Shown here: in pieces, positions 45,253-58,188 of the stretch
Numbering within the stretch: the stretch's first letter is position 1
How the letters are laid out: every line of letters begins with the position of its first letter
Assembly: GCF_021134715.1 (NCBI RefSeq)
Contig: NC_060026.1
Span: forward strand, 682,001 to 746,000
Length of the DNA: 64,000 bases
Reading direction: 5' to 3'
Source of the DNA: Daphnia pulex
Taxonomy: Eukaryota > Arthropoda > Branchiopoda > Diplostraca > Daphniidae
Position numbers and translations under genes: made by a program
Notes under the pieces: model-generated
Told to the model about the DNA's origin: nothing
The model's database searches: none
The model's input: the letters and a program-made list of their open reading frames with translations, nothing else

Positions 45253-47859
45253 TCAGCAACTGTCACCCACCTCGGCCACCTCCGCTGCAACTTCCCAAAC
45301 AACGATCTAAGTGTCAGACAGAGAACGGGATGTTAAATGTTTGAAATAAACGTTTCACTAATAATGATTCAGTTCATTAATTACCTTATCGTTTCGCGAG
45401 GAAAAAGTCAATTTATAAGTGGAATTCTCGGAGGACTCTGCGGACGACCCGTTAATGCACATCCACGACAAAGAAATTTTACAATCATGATGAGGTGAAG
45501 CAATTAATTTCGGTGTGGTGGAGAATACGGGTTTCCAAGTCTAATTTGTTGGGAAAGAATCATGAAGAAACGGTATTATCGGAATAAAAATGTTTTAAAA
45601 TCCAAATTACGTACTTCACTCAACCAGATGGTAATATTATATCGACTTGCTGAGGCGAGGTACCTCCCATCGGGTGAAAATGAGAGACAGGTTACTGAAC
45701 GCGAAGGCCCACGGAGAATTTTCGTTTTGTCCCTTTCCAAAGGATTCCAAATCCAGATCGATCCATCTGTACATCCACTGTAAAAATAAATAATGGGGTG
45801 ACAAAATCGAACGTCACATGTATATGTTTTCAAAAATAAAAACTCGCAATACGGTCTTATTGAACGGTTCAAGCACTGTGTCTGCTTGGACAGGACGGAA
45901 ATGTTAATAGATATTAGATAAAGATATACCAAGCAATAGCGAAGTTCTCTGGCATTTCCCTTGCCGAGTTGATTCCGCCATTGACCGTATTCCTAGCCGG
46001 AAGCCAAGCCAAACTAGAAAAACCGTGTTCAAATTTCTGGAAATAATCAGGTATTTTTGACGTGTTGCTTTTGCTGCTGCTCAATGACCAAATCTGTGCT
46101 TAAAACAACATCAAGTTTAAGAAGAAAAACAAAATTATTAAAGGAACGATAGTCTTAATTTAACCTAGGTTAAATTAAGAAGGAATAATTACCGTAATCC
46201 ATCCTTCTTTCCCACTTGAGGAAGACGCTAAATACTTTGTAACATTACTCCATTCGAGTCCTTTTATTGCACCCTTCAACAAGGAAAAATAACCACATTA
46301 AAAAAACCAATTAATTTCACCTAGGTAGAATTGTTACAACTCACCGTAATCCGTTTAATTATCTGCAACACTTGGAACTTGGATTCATTTTCGTCGATTT
46401 CCCAAATTTCTAAGAGGCCATTCATGAACCCGATAGCAATTTGATTTTTAGATGTCCACTCCACTTGTGAGATCCTCTTCTCATGTTCGATCGTGTAAAA
46501 CACGTTCGATTTTCCGTCGTGAGTGGTTGAGTTCCAAAACAAGACTTTTTTCGAACCCTGAATGAGAATTAAAGAGATTAAAATTGAAGACACGAAAACA
46601 CAAGTCATTACAGAAACTTTAAATTACTTTATCGAGAGTAGCAAAAATATTTGGCTTAACGGGGTTCCAGGCGATACGATAGACCCATTTGAAGTCGCAA
46701 TTCGTGTTTAGGAGAACGTCACCGGTTGGAAAACTGCTCCATACGATGACCGTATTATCTTTACAGCCAGCGGCCAATTGACTTCCGTCGAACTAGAAAA
46801 TAAATTAAGGTTAAAATTTAATATAAAATTTGTGTATAATAAGTGCTATCAAAATCGATATCTTTGACTCTCTTCTTTAGTGGCAAGTATAAATGAAACT
46901 CACATTCCACTCTAAAGTTGTTATTATTTTCAGTCCCTGCCCATCAAACGAAATTTCTTTCTCTGTCCATTCGGAAAACGGGACAGACACGTCTTCAGCA
47001 TTTAGTAGGAAAACTCGATTAAATCCGCACACAAGAACCGGTAGCGTCGGGTGGAATCGACTGACGCAATAATCAACTTCACTCATCAAGGCGATTGATC
47101 TTTGAACTTCCACAAATTGAACTAGGATTTGGAGAAGAAATTTTCGATTTAACTGTGAAGGGATAAACTGTGGACACAAAATTACAAACTTTTAAATCTG
47201 TATATACCTTTTTCTTGCTCATGTTCAGTAGAAGAAGGTACATCTTCACTCATTGTCAGCTCTTCATGGATATCATGTTGATCTTCACTACCTGAAAAAA
47301 TGTTTCACAATTTTGACTTTAATCTCTTACAGCAAAAGGGTCTTGAATTACAACATTATAACGATTAATGAATTACATTGTATAACTAAAAAGGTTGTCA
47401 TATTTTGAAGAATGAACTGTCAACTACCATAATAATTTTGAATGTGTGTTCAAGAATAAATATACAAGCTTAATAAGAGATACCTGGTAGTTTGTGCTCA
47501 TTGGTGAATGACTTATTTATCGATTCTGGATTGTTATTAGTTGCATTTCTTAATCGTGAACAAGTTCCTATCTCTGGAACTATCACTAGCACTGTAAATT
47601 TTTCAAGAAATAGCAGATATTCATTGCTAGTGATTTCGGTGCCATCTTCCTCAAAGACTGTTATAGGAACTTCAGAGCCAAAGCTGAAAAGTTGTCTAGC
47701 TAAAAACTCAGAAAAATGTTTGTCATTTACAACTGATTTTGCTAAATGTTGAACAAAACAATTACCTCTACCAGTCAGTTCATCGAGACTACCTGCTGTT
47801 ATCCCTTTTTTAGTTCGTCCATCTTGGCTGACGAGCTTATAGGGTTTTTGTTTTGTCAT
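45253..47859 (-). CDS. CIDE-N domain fused to WD40-like repeats (535 aa)
   Basis: Eleven minus-strand exons: 47766-47859, 47484-47699, 47208-47291, 46904-47121, 46628-46792, 46345-46557, 46193-46273, 45930-46093, 45615-45777, 45385-45540, 45253-45306; every phase fits. Residues 3-~75 are a CIDE-N domain: KPYKLVSQDGRTKKGITAGSLDEL, then VPITVFEEDGTEITSNEYLLFL, with the acidic EEDGTE patch that pairs with basic patches in DFF/CIDE complexes. Next come an acidic linker and then WD40-like blades (LAAGCKDNTVIVW, NQIAIGFMNGLLEIWEI, GCTDGSIWIWN, LASASRYNITIWL, IVVWEV). CIDE-N domains are known from the apoptotic nuclease CAD/DFF40, its inhibitor ICAD and the CIDE/DREP proteins. I do not know of one on a WD40 scaffold. 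Role unknown. Confidence 0.8.
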
Positions 47860-49937
47860 ATCAAGTTGGAAACTGGTCAAGAGAGAGTAATGTGTATAAA
47901 TGCTGGTTTTAATCTGGAAACTAAAATAGCCGTTGCATGAGATTTATTTATTTTTCTTTTAACTTTAGTGCTTGCAGACCAGACACGAGGCACCGTTCGT
48001 AGTGAAAAACTTCAAATCATTTGTTAACAACCAGAAACAGCTGATTTTAACAATCGATATTTATGGATCGATCATAAACCATCAAAACGCAATCGGCGGG
48101 AAATTTGGATGTTATTATATACTTCTCTACTTCAAAATTGAGAACTACAGCTACAGAACTCGTTACCTGATTTTCACTGGAGAATAGAACCAATTTATAA
48201 TGTTATATCGAAGTTAAATTTATCGAGGATTCCGAAAACAACAGTTGAAATATAAAGCTCCAAACTTACTGTCCTCCCAAATTAGCTGTAAGAATGCGGA
48301 TCCAAGTCTATAAATTAAGTTAATCCAAATAAGATAGAAAAATGAAATCTATCATCAAAACGGGTCCAAATTAAAATGCATCCATTGTAGCTGCAGAGGG
48401 TGGTAGGGAGGAAAATTTTGGGTGGGCAAAATAAATACTGGCTTGTTAAGTTCCTATCTCTCCCTTTCATTCCCTCCTTTTCACCCGCTTTCTTCCGTCC
48501 AGGACATTGCCTAATTTTACTCCCTTCAAGAGAATTCCAACTGTGACTCTTACTGAGGGTGAGATAAAAAAAATGACCCAAGGTAAATCAAACGGGACGG
48601 TCAAACTTTCCAGACAAAATCCCCTGTTCTTACACATCCGCCGTCGCCTGTCAGACCGAATCGTTATATAGGAAACGCGAGTGGGAAATGAAGAGGCAAT
48701 AAAGATCTGACGCAGAGATTGTACAGAGCGCGTCGTTACCTTTGAAATGTCTTCTCCATTCCGACAGTCAAAACGCACGAACGACGATTCACGATGTTTT
48801 CATTCAAGGATCGCTCCTAGATAAAGCGGATTAATAACTAATAGTCCCCACGTCTATACTGACCAATTAGCAATACCGTCGTTTGACAGATGAATGCGAC
48901 AAACATAACTCTTTTCAAAGCGCGGCCCTACTTTGTTGGCGTCCATTCTTACAGTGGTTTTCATCTTCATGTTTTCAACAAGTTGGAAACGGTGGTAAGA
49001 TCGAAAAGTTAAGAAAACATAAAAAAGAATAATACGCACGATTGACGAGATTAGGCGTGGGGAGATGACGCCAAAGTAAAGAAAATTGTTGATTACGTGT
49101 CAAAAATCACATGTCAAACAAAAACAGCTTATTCGTTCATACAAGATCTCCGGCCAGATAAATATGCTTCAAGTCTGAACGTGTAGAAAGAGTTCGTTGG
49201 TTTTGGTCAGGTGTGCGTCTATACTACCATAAAAAAGGGGGTTCAAATTCCAATTCGAAGAGAAAGAAATCTAATATTTTTACGCCATTAATGGCGTCTT
49301 AATCAAAATCTGCGATAAAGATTTCCCCAGTCAAAAAGGAACTGTTGTCTCCAGCATTCCAGTCATTTCAGTAAACATAGCGCTAATTCGTGAAACCAAT
49401 TTAAAGGCCGACAACAAAGATAACGAATCCACATCCGTTTCCGTCGGTTGTTTTCCACATGCAAGTGAAATCACATCAGTTATCTCTGACTCACTTTCAC
49501 GCGTCTATTATTGCGTCGTTGCTTGACGTTGTGAAACGTGATTATAGATAAAACGGGGTCAGCATACGCTTCACACGACATTTGTTGACTGGACACGTCG
49601 ACAGACACAGTTGTAAGTCGCACGCTCAATCGTGAAAAGTTGATCAAATGAGAATCTAATAGTGATAGCGATAATAGTGACTGTGATTTGTGTTCCCTTA
49701 CATTTGCCAACGTGAAAAAGTTGACGTGATTTTACGTTAAATCGTTCATATTGGCCTTGTCTCCACTATCACTCCATATCGAATAGTTTAAAAACAGTTG
49801 GGACCCATCACGCCAGAAAGTTGAAGTGGAGAGACTTTGAGAATAAGCGAAATCACTTTCAAGCATTGCCGAGCGAGAGTGAAGCGGAATAAAACGCGAA
49901 TATTTTCTCTTTCTAGTCGCATTAATACGTTAATGAA
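47860..49937. other. Region without a supported gene
   Basis: Upstream regions of two divergent genes, the CIDE-N/WD40 gene (minus) and the endonuclease-domain gene (plus). A TATA-like TATAGATAAAAC lies at about 49541-49552. No other gene is supported. Confidence 0.35.
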
Positions 49938-52166
49938 ATGAGTCCAATTAAAATTAAGGGCATCGGCAAAAGAACCTTGAAAAAAACGGAAGTAAGTTTG
50001 CAGAAGAAAACTTCTTCGTCCATCTTTTATTTTTAAAATAATTAGATTTTTTTAGTATAAACTCGTATCTCAACCCGTAAAAAAGTAGCTTATGAATTTC
50101 ATGTCGAAAAACAGGAAAAAAATGAATATGGCATTCTCCAACGCTTCAAAGAGATTGAAAAAGGCATCTGGGAAGGTGATCCACCCGACAAAGAGGACCC
50201 GACGAGGGTTTTTATAGACGGACTCATCAACATTATAAGCGAAATTCGCTATCCACCGAAGGGAAAGGGAAAAGAAGATGCCCAAAAAGAAGTAGAAAAT
50301 GCAAATGAATTGGTTGAGAAGGTTGAAGAATTGACTAGAGGAAAAATGATCGCAAAAGACAGCCGAAAGACGACCGCCGACATCGTGAAGGGATTGAAAA
50401 TCAAATCAGGCGATCCAGCTAAATTCGAAACGTTTTTCTGCTGTCTCCTGATGGCCGATTCTTTAGAACCGAAGAAGGGTGACGTTTTTTCCGGAGTTTT
50501 CAAGGTAAAACTACGCTTCAGAATATGAATTTGATTGACGACTGTAATAGTTTTACCAATTTCTGGATCGCAGAGTTGGGATCGGTTACAGAAGCTGGAC
50601 CAAGTTGGCGACACTGAATTGAAAAATTTCTTCAAGACAGAAACTGCTAAGATAGATCGAAAAGAACGGACGCAAAATGTAAAAAAAGGATTCCAAGGCA
50701 TGATTTCATTGATTTCTGAGGCCGGAAACGAAAATAAAGCCCTTGAAATGGGAACATTGCATAAATTTTGTGTAAATGAGGAAGCCATTCGAGATAAGTT
50801 TTATAAACTGTTCACAAACTGTCAGATCAAAAGACCAGACTTTACTCACTGTTACGTGAGCGTAAAAATAATCCTGTCGGAGTTCGTCAAAATCCTAGAA
50901 CATCACCTGCAATGGGAAGTTGAGGACGTCGAGAAGATGCTAAGAGTTTTCGGCCTTTCACCGCCATCATTTGAAACCGAAAATCAAAATGGGACCAATC
51001 GTCTTCAAAAACAACTTGCCAATTCATGGAACCAAGTCAAAAATAAACTCAACGATCCTGAAAAAGAATGGAAACAATTCACCGAGAGCCCCAAAGTGAC
51101 GACACCTGATGATGCGACAGACAGTAGCAGCAACCACGACCAAATTAAATGCCTTCAAATTAACCTGAATAGGAGCGAAAAAGCATGGGAAAATCTAATT
51201 CTTCAATGGTTAGCAAAAGAAAAAGTTGACGTTGTTTTCATTCAAGAACCGTATCTCAACAAAATCGGCAACGAACAAACTAACGACTGCTGCTACTACT
51301 TCCCCGGCCTACCCAAAAATTACCGGGCAGTTCATAACAATTACTTGATGGGCAAAGACAAAAAATCGAAATATGGTTACAGTGCGACCATACTTGTTCA
51401 CGTCGGCGTCAAATTCGAGCGCATCCTTCCGATGGCTGCACCAAGCGACAACTATCCGACAACATCGACAACTATCAGACAACATCCGCAAGAGCTGATG
51501 GTCGGCATCCGATTGACTGGAAATGGATGGGATGGTGTTACCTTGTTCTCCATCTACTGCCGGCCAAGTAGAAGTCTTCGATCGCTCTTGAAGCCATTGC
51601 GTTCGTTGGGCAATCACGACATGACGGTCCTCTGTATGGACGCCAACGCCACACATCCGAAGTGGAGTCCAAATTGGGAGGACAATGGTTTCTACTCGGG
51701 ACGGGGCGAAGACCTAGAAGATTTCCGAGCGTTTTGCGATCTCCAAGTGGCGAATAGAAATCTGGAGGACAGAAAGAAACCAATTAAAAAACAAGCCACA
51801 TCTAAAGAGAATGAAGGGGACACAAGCGATGAAGATAAACCAGAAACAAAAAACGATCTCGAGAAAAATTCTAAACACATTGACGTGACTCTTTACGGAA
51901 CTAAATTAAGCATCGATGATTGGGAGAGACTTAAAGACGAATCTTTATCTGACCATCGTTACATCACTTTTTCTATTAGAGTATGTTAAATCTTGATTTC
52001 CTTTATAATGTTAATCTCATTATAGACATTTCTTGCCATGTAGAATTACCCTGGCGAAAATTCAAAGAAATCGTCGACTCTTCTGAGCGCATTGGGTGGC
52101 GGAAGTATGTCCTGTTTTGGGAAAAAACCCAAAAGGCCATCAGTTGGACACCTCGCTGACCAATGA
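49938..52166 (+). CDS. Host-like gene with a LINE-type (R1-like) endonuclease domain (657 aa)
   Basis: Exons 49938-49991, 50115-50504, 50574-51980, 52044-52166; all introns are short GT-AG. The first ~390 residues are charged, helical and unrecognized. Residues ~395-615 form an exonuclease-endonuclease-phosphatase fold of the kind found in non-LTR retrotransposons: CLQINLNRSEKA (Asn), VDVVFIQEPYL (catalytic Glu), LFSIYCRPS, MDANATHPKW (Asp-x-Asn), HIDVTL and SDHRYITF (final Asp-His). A short basic tail follows (CFGKKPKRPS). No reverse transcriptase follows, and the frame is intact across four exons, so it looks like a captured (domesticated) endonuclease and not a dead LINE. The first acceptor (AAACAG) is weak. 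Confidence 0.75.
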
Positions 52167-54281
52167 AGAATAGTTACTTTAAATTGTCAATTGTTTTATT
52201 TTGGTACGAGACGTTTTGTACCCCGTAGCATTTAATTTCCTGTGAGTACGAGAATGAGCTTATTGTTATACCAGTGACGTCATTTTACAAAATTATTAAA
52301 CGTTGAACAAAAATGAATGAAATTACAAGCGTTGCAGCAGAATCTGTAGTAGATGAATTGGCTCAGGCTGTGGTGGATTAATTCAGGTGGATTAATTCAG
52401 TCAAGCTGCCCAAAGGCCAAAAATTGGATGTTGCGACAGCGCTGAAACGTCAGACGATGTCGCAGATGGGAAACTAGAATTGAATTGCACGATATTTTTA
52501 ATTGACTGGAGAACTCACTTTAATACTTTCGACGTTATAGACGAAACCAACTAGGATTCAAGTGGTTTTCAACGAGCTAGCTTAAAAGAATAAATTTTGC
52601 TTTGGAAATTGGCTTAACATGAGACGTTGAGAAATAAAGACGAGGTCGAAAATGCAATGGAAAGTCTACATTATCGAGAGCTAACGGTGTAACGAATTGT
52701 ATATCGGTGTTGGAAAGCAAACTTACTTACTTACAACATCCATACTCAGCTGCATCAACTCAATTACTTTATGGAATTCATTTTAAGTAGGAATGTGAAA
52801 TGTTCACTCACAACTTATGATGAGCGATGACAGTTGGGCACCGGGTTAAATTTTGCCTTATCTCATCAAATGATTATGGCCAGACCACAAAGAAATGAAT
52901 TACCTTCACAAGCTAGTTTTGAAAATGACTAAATTAGTATTTGGTTATTTCACATGTCAATAGAATCTTTGACTACACAAAACTGTCAACGTCCCTATGA
53001 GACGAACTGTCATGTTAAAAGCCAATTGTTGTCATCAAGTCATACTCACTTGCAGTGTAGGGGTTTCAAAATTGGATCAGCTGGTGAAACTGAGTAAAAA
53101 AAAGAATCCATGTCGTTCTGGGAGTATTAATCACCTTGGGAAGAATGTATATGACAGTAGTAGACAAACCAGATTCCTGTTAGGCAAAATAAAATTCAAA
53201 AGCAAGAAGTTCGGAGAGCGTTTTATATGACTGGCGCCTGCGGCAGGATGTAGCAGATAAGAAAAAGAGCCAGTATTCAATGTGGCGCTTACACAAGGCG
53301 TTGCGTGAAACTGAAACCACCAGTGTTTCCTCAACAACCGTCCAGAAAAGAAGTTGCTGCTCTTTGCTCAAGCAAAATTGGAGTCAAAGTTTCAAAGTGC
53401 GTCTGTTTTGCAATCGAATCAGCAACAAACTCGGTAACAAACAAACAAACAAACAATTCGGTAAATAGTTCATTTTCTTTCCCAGTATGAAGGTGAAGTT
53501 ATTACGCATGCTTTGTTTCGCTATACTCTGTAGTAAAATCATTTCCTGCTTCTTGCGGTAACATTCAAACATTTACTTTAATGTTACTAAAAGGTTAAGT
53601 TTAAATAGAGATTCAGGCTTATACTAAATAAGTTTTGTCTATTTCTTATTGGCCACTCCCAAGGCCACTAGCCGACTAGTCTATCCGAGTTGAACGGCGC
53701 CAACTTGACTTGTTACTTTATTTCTCTCGTCTGGAATTTTCAAGCGTTGAAACCTTTTCAACGAATAAAGATAATAACCAGCTGCTGGAGTCCGATAACA
53801 TCGTCTCGTTTCGATCGCTTGCGCAACTCTTTTTCTTTTAAATTATTATTGTAAATAAAGCCATAAAAAGAAGGAAAGGAAAAAGAAATCCTTATCTATA
53901 GTCAGCAAAGTCCTGTCACTGTTACTCTCCAACTCGAATCAATTGTGGGAATCGGTTGATGGCAACATTAACAGCCAAATTTTTTATTTTTAAAATTACT
54001 TTGCTTTATCCATTTCAAAATGACCTCATTAAAAGTAGATAAAAGAATCCAACTAGCGTCGCATTGGGAGTTGGTACTGCCATCAAACACTTTTGCACTT
54101 TCACGATTTTAAAGAATGTATAGCTCTAGTTAGTGATGCATTTCGCTAATTAAAATGCTATTGAAATAAGAAGAATGATAAGCAATAAGATATCTAATTT
54201 TGGTTTTCATATTCTCAGTCTGACAGTCTCACTGACCTAGTGACCTTTACCAGTTGGTGGTATTTTATCAGATAAACCACA
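52167..54281. other. Spacer with duplicated tail block, copy 1
   Basis: About 52620-53120 resembles 56800-57370 downstream of the next gene: tctacattatcgagag..., then gttggaaa.c.aactt, gaccac.aagaaatg.a.taccttcacaagc and gatcagctgg. No gene is supported. An (AAAC)n run lies near 53440-53455. Confidence 0.55.
54216..54281 (+). promoter_or_regulatory. Probable start region of the hairpin gene
   Basis: A TCAGTC initiator-like word at about 54217 and a palindromic GATA pair TTATCAGATAA at about 54266-54276, just ahead of CACAATGG at 54282. Confidence 0.3.
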
Positions 54282-54584
54282 ATGGCTGCAGCAGATGCAA
54301 GTGCTGACGTGATGACGTCACGACCGTACACTGAACAACATGCCGCGGATAAAATCAAGGAATGGGTGGCTATAGAAACAAATGGAGATATCAAAACAAA
54401 ATTTTACAAGGAAGCCATCAGTTACATTGAGTCAATTGTAGGACGTCAAATCTCTTGTTTGGAAACGACTTGGGTCGAAAGGCAATACGTCAAAATTGTC
54501 TTGGAAAAGTGGCTGCGCGAGAGTTTCGAAAAGGCTTTGGCTGATCTGGAAAAATCGTCGAATGAAAAAGAAGATGATTGTTGA
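54282..54584 (+). CDS. N-terminal reading frame of the hairpin protein (100 aa)
   Basis: The start CACAATGG is a good eukaryotic context. The frame encodes a helical, acidic, unrecognized segment (HAADKIKEWVAIE, WVERQYVKIVLEKWLRESFEKAL) and ends ...KEDDC-stop. The next long frame overlaps it by a few bases in another phase, and codon style and composition run on without change. I could not find a splice pair that joins the two frames with good signals. Either two genes abut, or one gene carries a frame break or sequencing error near 54560-54600. Confidence 0.5.
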   Translation: MAAADASADVMTSRPYTEQHAADKIKEWVAIETNGDIKTKFYKEAISYIESIVGRQISCLETTWVERQYVKIVLEKWLRESFEKALADLEKSSNEKEDDC

Positions 54585-54657
54585 ATGAAAAGGAGATTGA
54601 GAAGGAAATAAAAACAAAAATAAAGATCTCTTGTACCAGGAAATCTTTTTGGAAGAA

Positions 54658-56479
54658 TATGGTAGAAGAGGAAGTTTTGAAAGATGCAATCGATTTTGTC
54701 ATCATGGACGAATCAGAGTGCGACATTGAACCTAAGCTCAATCGAGACGAGAAGTTGACAATCGACTTTGCATCCAAAGATTACGTTTTTTTCAGCCCAA
54801 TGCCTTACACAGCGAAAGAAATGAAAAAGAAAATTGTGTTTCCGAATCAGTACGTCAAAGATATTATCAAGAAGAGAAACCACTTTGAATATTATCGGAG
54901 GAAGAAAACATTCGAGCTCAACAAAAGGGGGCGCCTGAACCTGATCGAACTGGAAAAGGTCAATAAAAACTACATGTATCAAGCTAAAGTGGACGAAGAC
55001 GACTTGAGAGGCATCCATATCGACCCAGATGAACGCAAAAATATTTTGGCTGAATTGGAAAATCAGAAAATAATCAATGCCAAAGGATATCTCGCCCCAG
55101 AGTACAGTGGCCAAGAGTTCCGCTACCCACAATGTCCCACTTATGAAGACGCCGTCATGGGTCTGTTGGGGAGGAAATTTGAAAAGGAAATCGTCATACG
55201 GCATTGGCTTAAGTCGGAAGGAGATCCTGTACTACTCAAAGCTATCGAACTGTTACCACTGAATCCCCACCGAAACCTGTTGGCCGATTTGATGGCGGCT
55301 CACGTCATCGCCGGTGCTCGAGTGAAAGACGACATGAAATTCAGCGATTCAAAACAATTGATCAAGAATATTACCGATGACAAGGCGGAACGTGAATGTC
55401 TTCTGAACTATCTGAGAAGTCGACAAGCCCTCTACATTGCTCCTAATTCCAACGAAGATTTCTTCTCTCTCGACTTCATCGAACGAGAGATCTGCACAAA
55501 GAAAGGCATGGACAACGTTTCGACTGAACTCTTCTTATTCGGTCTGGTAGGGTTCGACCAACACATCATCTACGAAAAAAAATGGTCGAAAAAGGCTATC
55601 AGCCAGGCGTTGATCAGCACTGTAGTCGGAGGTGGCCTAATGGTTAGTGGATATTACTTTGACACTTACTTAACTATTATACCGAGTCTGTTTGGCGTCA
55701 ACTTTCTTGTTACGGGAGGTACAGCCTTTTTGCTTAATGGCATCGAGAATCTCTTGTTACGCAACAAATCGACGTGGGCCGACTACGGTCGTCAAAGTCT
55801 CATGAATCTCATAGAGAAACCAGATCCTTTTGTAAAAATAAACACTATTTGGAAATTATTAAAATACTGGGAATCCATGAATCAAACGCCTTCTCCCCCC
55901 AGCAGCTTCAACGTACAAGAACCAATTCTGACAGAAAATCAGAATGTCAAAATCGTCGCAACAACTAGCTTCATACTCCACGATCCTTCCAGACTCTTTG
56001 TTAGTCATCTCGTCGAGAAAATCAACAAAATTGTCGACAGCAACATGGCAAAAATGAAAGAAACTTTCAGTAAGGTTTGGCAATCTCACAATCATGAAGA
56101 TATCAAAAGATTGGTCAAAGAGAAAATGGAAAAATTCAAAACAGATTGGTTTTCAAAAGGCGAAAATTGGGTTGCCGAAGTGAAAGAAGCCTCGCGAGAT
56201 CCAACACTCAAACTTGATGAGCAGATGGCCATAATAATTAAACATTTGGAAGACTTTGCATTAAAAATACGGATGGTTCACGTGACAGTGGAGTGCTTAA
56301 AGAGATTTCGATCGGAGTTGGATGGCGAAATTGCAAATCTGCCGCAGTTGTCATCAACATTGACCACAGATCATTTCGACGTCGAAATGGGGGAGCGTTT
56401 TTACAAGAAAGTTGTCGAAAACATGAAATCTGAACTGGCCAGAAAAGCCGAGCAGATTATGGAATTATTTCCAACATAA
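54658..56479 (+). CDS. Large unrecognized protein with a membrane hairpin (606 aa from first ATG)
   Basis: Open from a stop at about 54575 to 56479; the first ATG is at 54658 (MVEEEVLKDAIDF). I do not recognize the family. Visible features are long charged helices at both ends and a hydrophobic two-span segment near residues ~335-385: ISQALISTVVGGGLMVSGYYF, a short turn, then LFGVNFLVTGGTAFLLNGIENLL. The Gly-rich helices look like a membrane hairpin. The C-terminal ~200 residues are predicted coiled coil (KEKMEKFKTDWFSKGENW...). There is one exon, unlike most neighbours. Its 3' flank is shared with the endonuclease-domain gene. Probably a lineage-specific protein. Confidence 0.65.
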
Positions 56480-58188
56480 TTCGTTTCTTCAATAACGGAG
56501 AAAGACGACGCAGAAGAAAATTAACAAACACGCTTTACTTTCGACACCAGCTTCGAAATTTGATTTTTTTAAATACTTCACATTGATTTATTCACATTTG
56601 TTCGTCTGAATAAATCAATGGAAACTGTACTCTATTGATTTTTTCAATTCTTCCATTTAAATTGGAAAATATGGAATACGTAATCGAATATTAGATGAAA
56701 AGATGAACTGAACAGGGTGCGATTTGGACTATTTTAACTGACTAGTAAACGAATAAACTCCGGGCTAGTAGACAAACTTAAGTGACGTTTTGTTGTTGAG
56801 ACGTTGAAAAATATACAGGTAAGAGAGGGGTTTAATAAGATTAAAAATAAGGCGAAATGTTACGACCACGAAGCTACATTATCGAGAGTTTGTGCTCAGT
56901 GAATATTATCGATGTTGGAAAACGAACTTGTATACTCAACACCTTGAATCCCCTGCTACGATGACTCGTCTACAGCATGGGATTCAAATTAAAGTAGGGA
57001 TATTGAAATGTACACTCACTACTTGTTGATGAAGAATGATAGAAGCGTCAGGTAGATTTTGCATCATCCATGCAAACGATTATAGGCAGACCACGAAGAA
57101 ATGGAGTACCTTCACAAGCCAATTTTGAAAATTAGTTGGTAATACTTGGTAATTTTATATGCCATCAGAATATTTTTATTTCATTCTTGTTGGATTGCTG
57201 TTTTTGACGACACAAAACTTGTTTTCTTGCATTTAGTTATAATTAGTTTCATAAGCAAATACTCACTTGGTCTTGGTGTAGGGTTTAAAAATAGTTACAC
57301 AAAGGTATCTGAATATGAAGAGGAATAAAGATTTGATCAGCTGGGGCAACTAAAGTCAAATCCATGTTCAAATCAAGAATCGATCTCATATCCTCCTGTG
57401 CTCCTGTCAACAGGTGTAAAGCAATCAACTTAATAGGAATGTGCAATAATAGTCGAACTCGACCCCAGATACCTGAAGGTAAATGACGAAAGTTACTTAT
57501 CTCCGATCGAGTAAAATATAGTTGAGCAACGTCAACTTCAACGTGTGGCCACTTGTACTTGAATAATTTGAATAATGAGTTGAGTAGTTGACAAAGAAAA
57601 GCAGACACTTTTATTAATGGATCGATTATTTACTATCTATTGATTCTCCAACTGAAATCGGAGCCATAATTCAAATAATTTCTCATTCAAATTTTGCCAT
57701 GATATTTTTCTTTTAACAACATTGAAATTATTAACACACTACATGATGTTAAAAATAAAATTGAATCTGAGATAAATTTGGCAAGAAAATACATTATTGT
57801 TGTAACAGGTCTGTAATGTGAAATCTCTAGAATTTCAATTTCCCATTTAATTTATTTATCATCATGCGAGGGAAAGGTAGTCAAACTATGAAGTCACGTA
57901 CCTTAAAAGAAAAATGACTCTTTAAACAAAAATTGATAAACTAGACAAGCAATTTCAAACAGCAGACGGAATTTATAAATCGTTCCTTATATAATCGATT
58001 ATTTGACAATTAATGAAAGCGTAATAAATTTCTCTAAGAGATCTGTAAGTGAATCTGTTGTCGAATTCGATTGGAATTATTTATTGGCCTTGGACATTCG
58101 TTTTATAAGAAACACTCGTGTACAAAACAACAAAAGGGGGGGGGGCTTATTATCCCACGTTATCGTTGAAATATTTTAAAAAACATTT
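56480..58188. other. Spacer with duplicated tail block, copy 2
   Basis: About 56800-57370 is the diverged copy of 52620-53120. A 107-codon minus-strand frame at 57285-57608 has no recognizable features. A poly-G run lies at about 58136-58145. Confidence 0.5.

Noticed and set aside
48315-48778. Two overlapping minus-strand frames
   Set aside because: No domain, no splice support, low-complexity content.
57285-57608. 107-codon minus-strand frame
   Set aside because: Lies in the duplicated tail block; no start context, domain or matching frame in the other copy.
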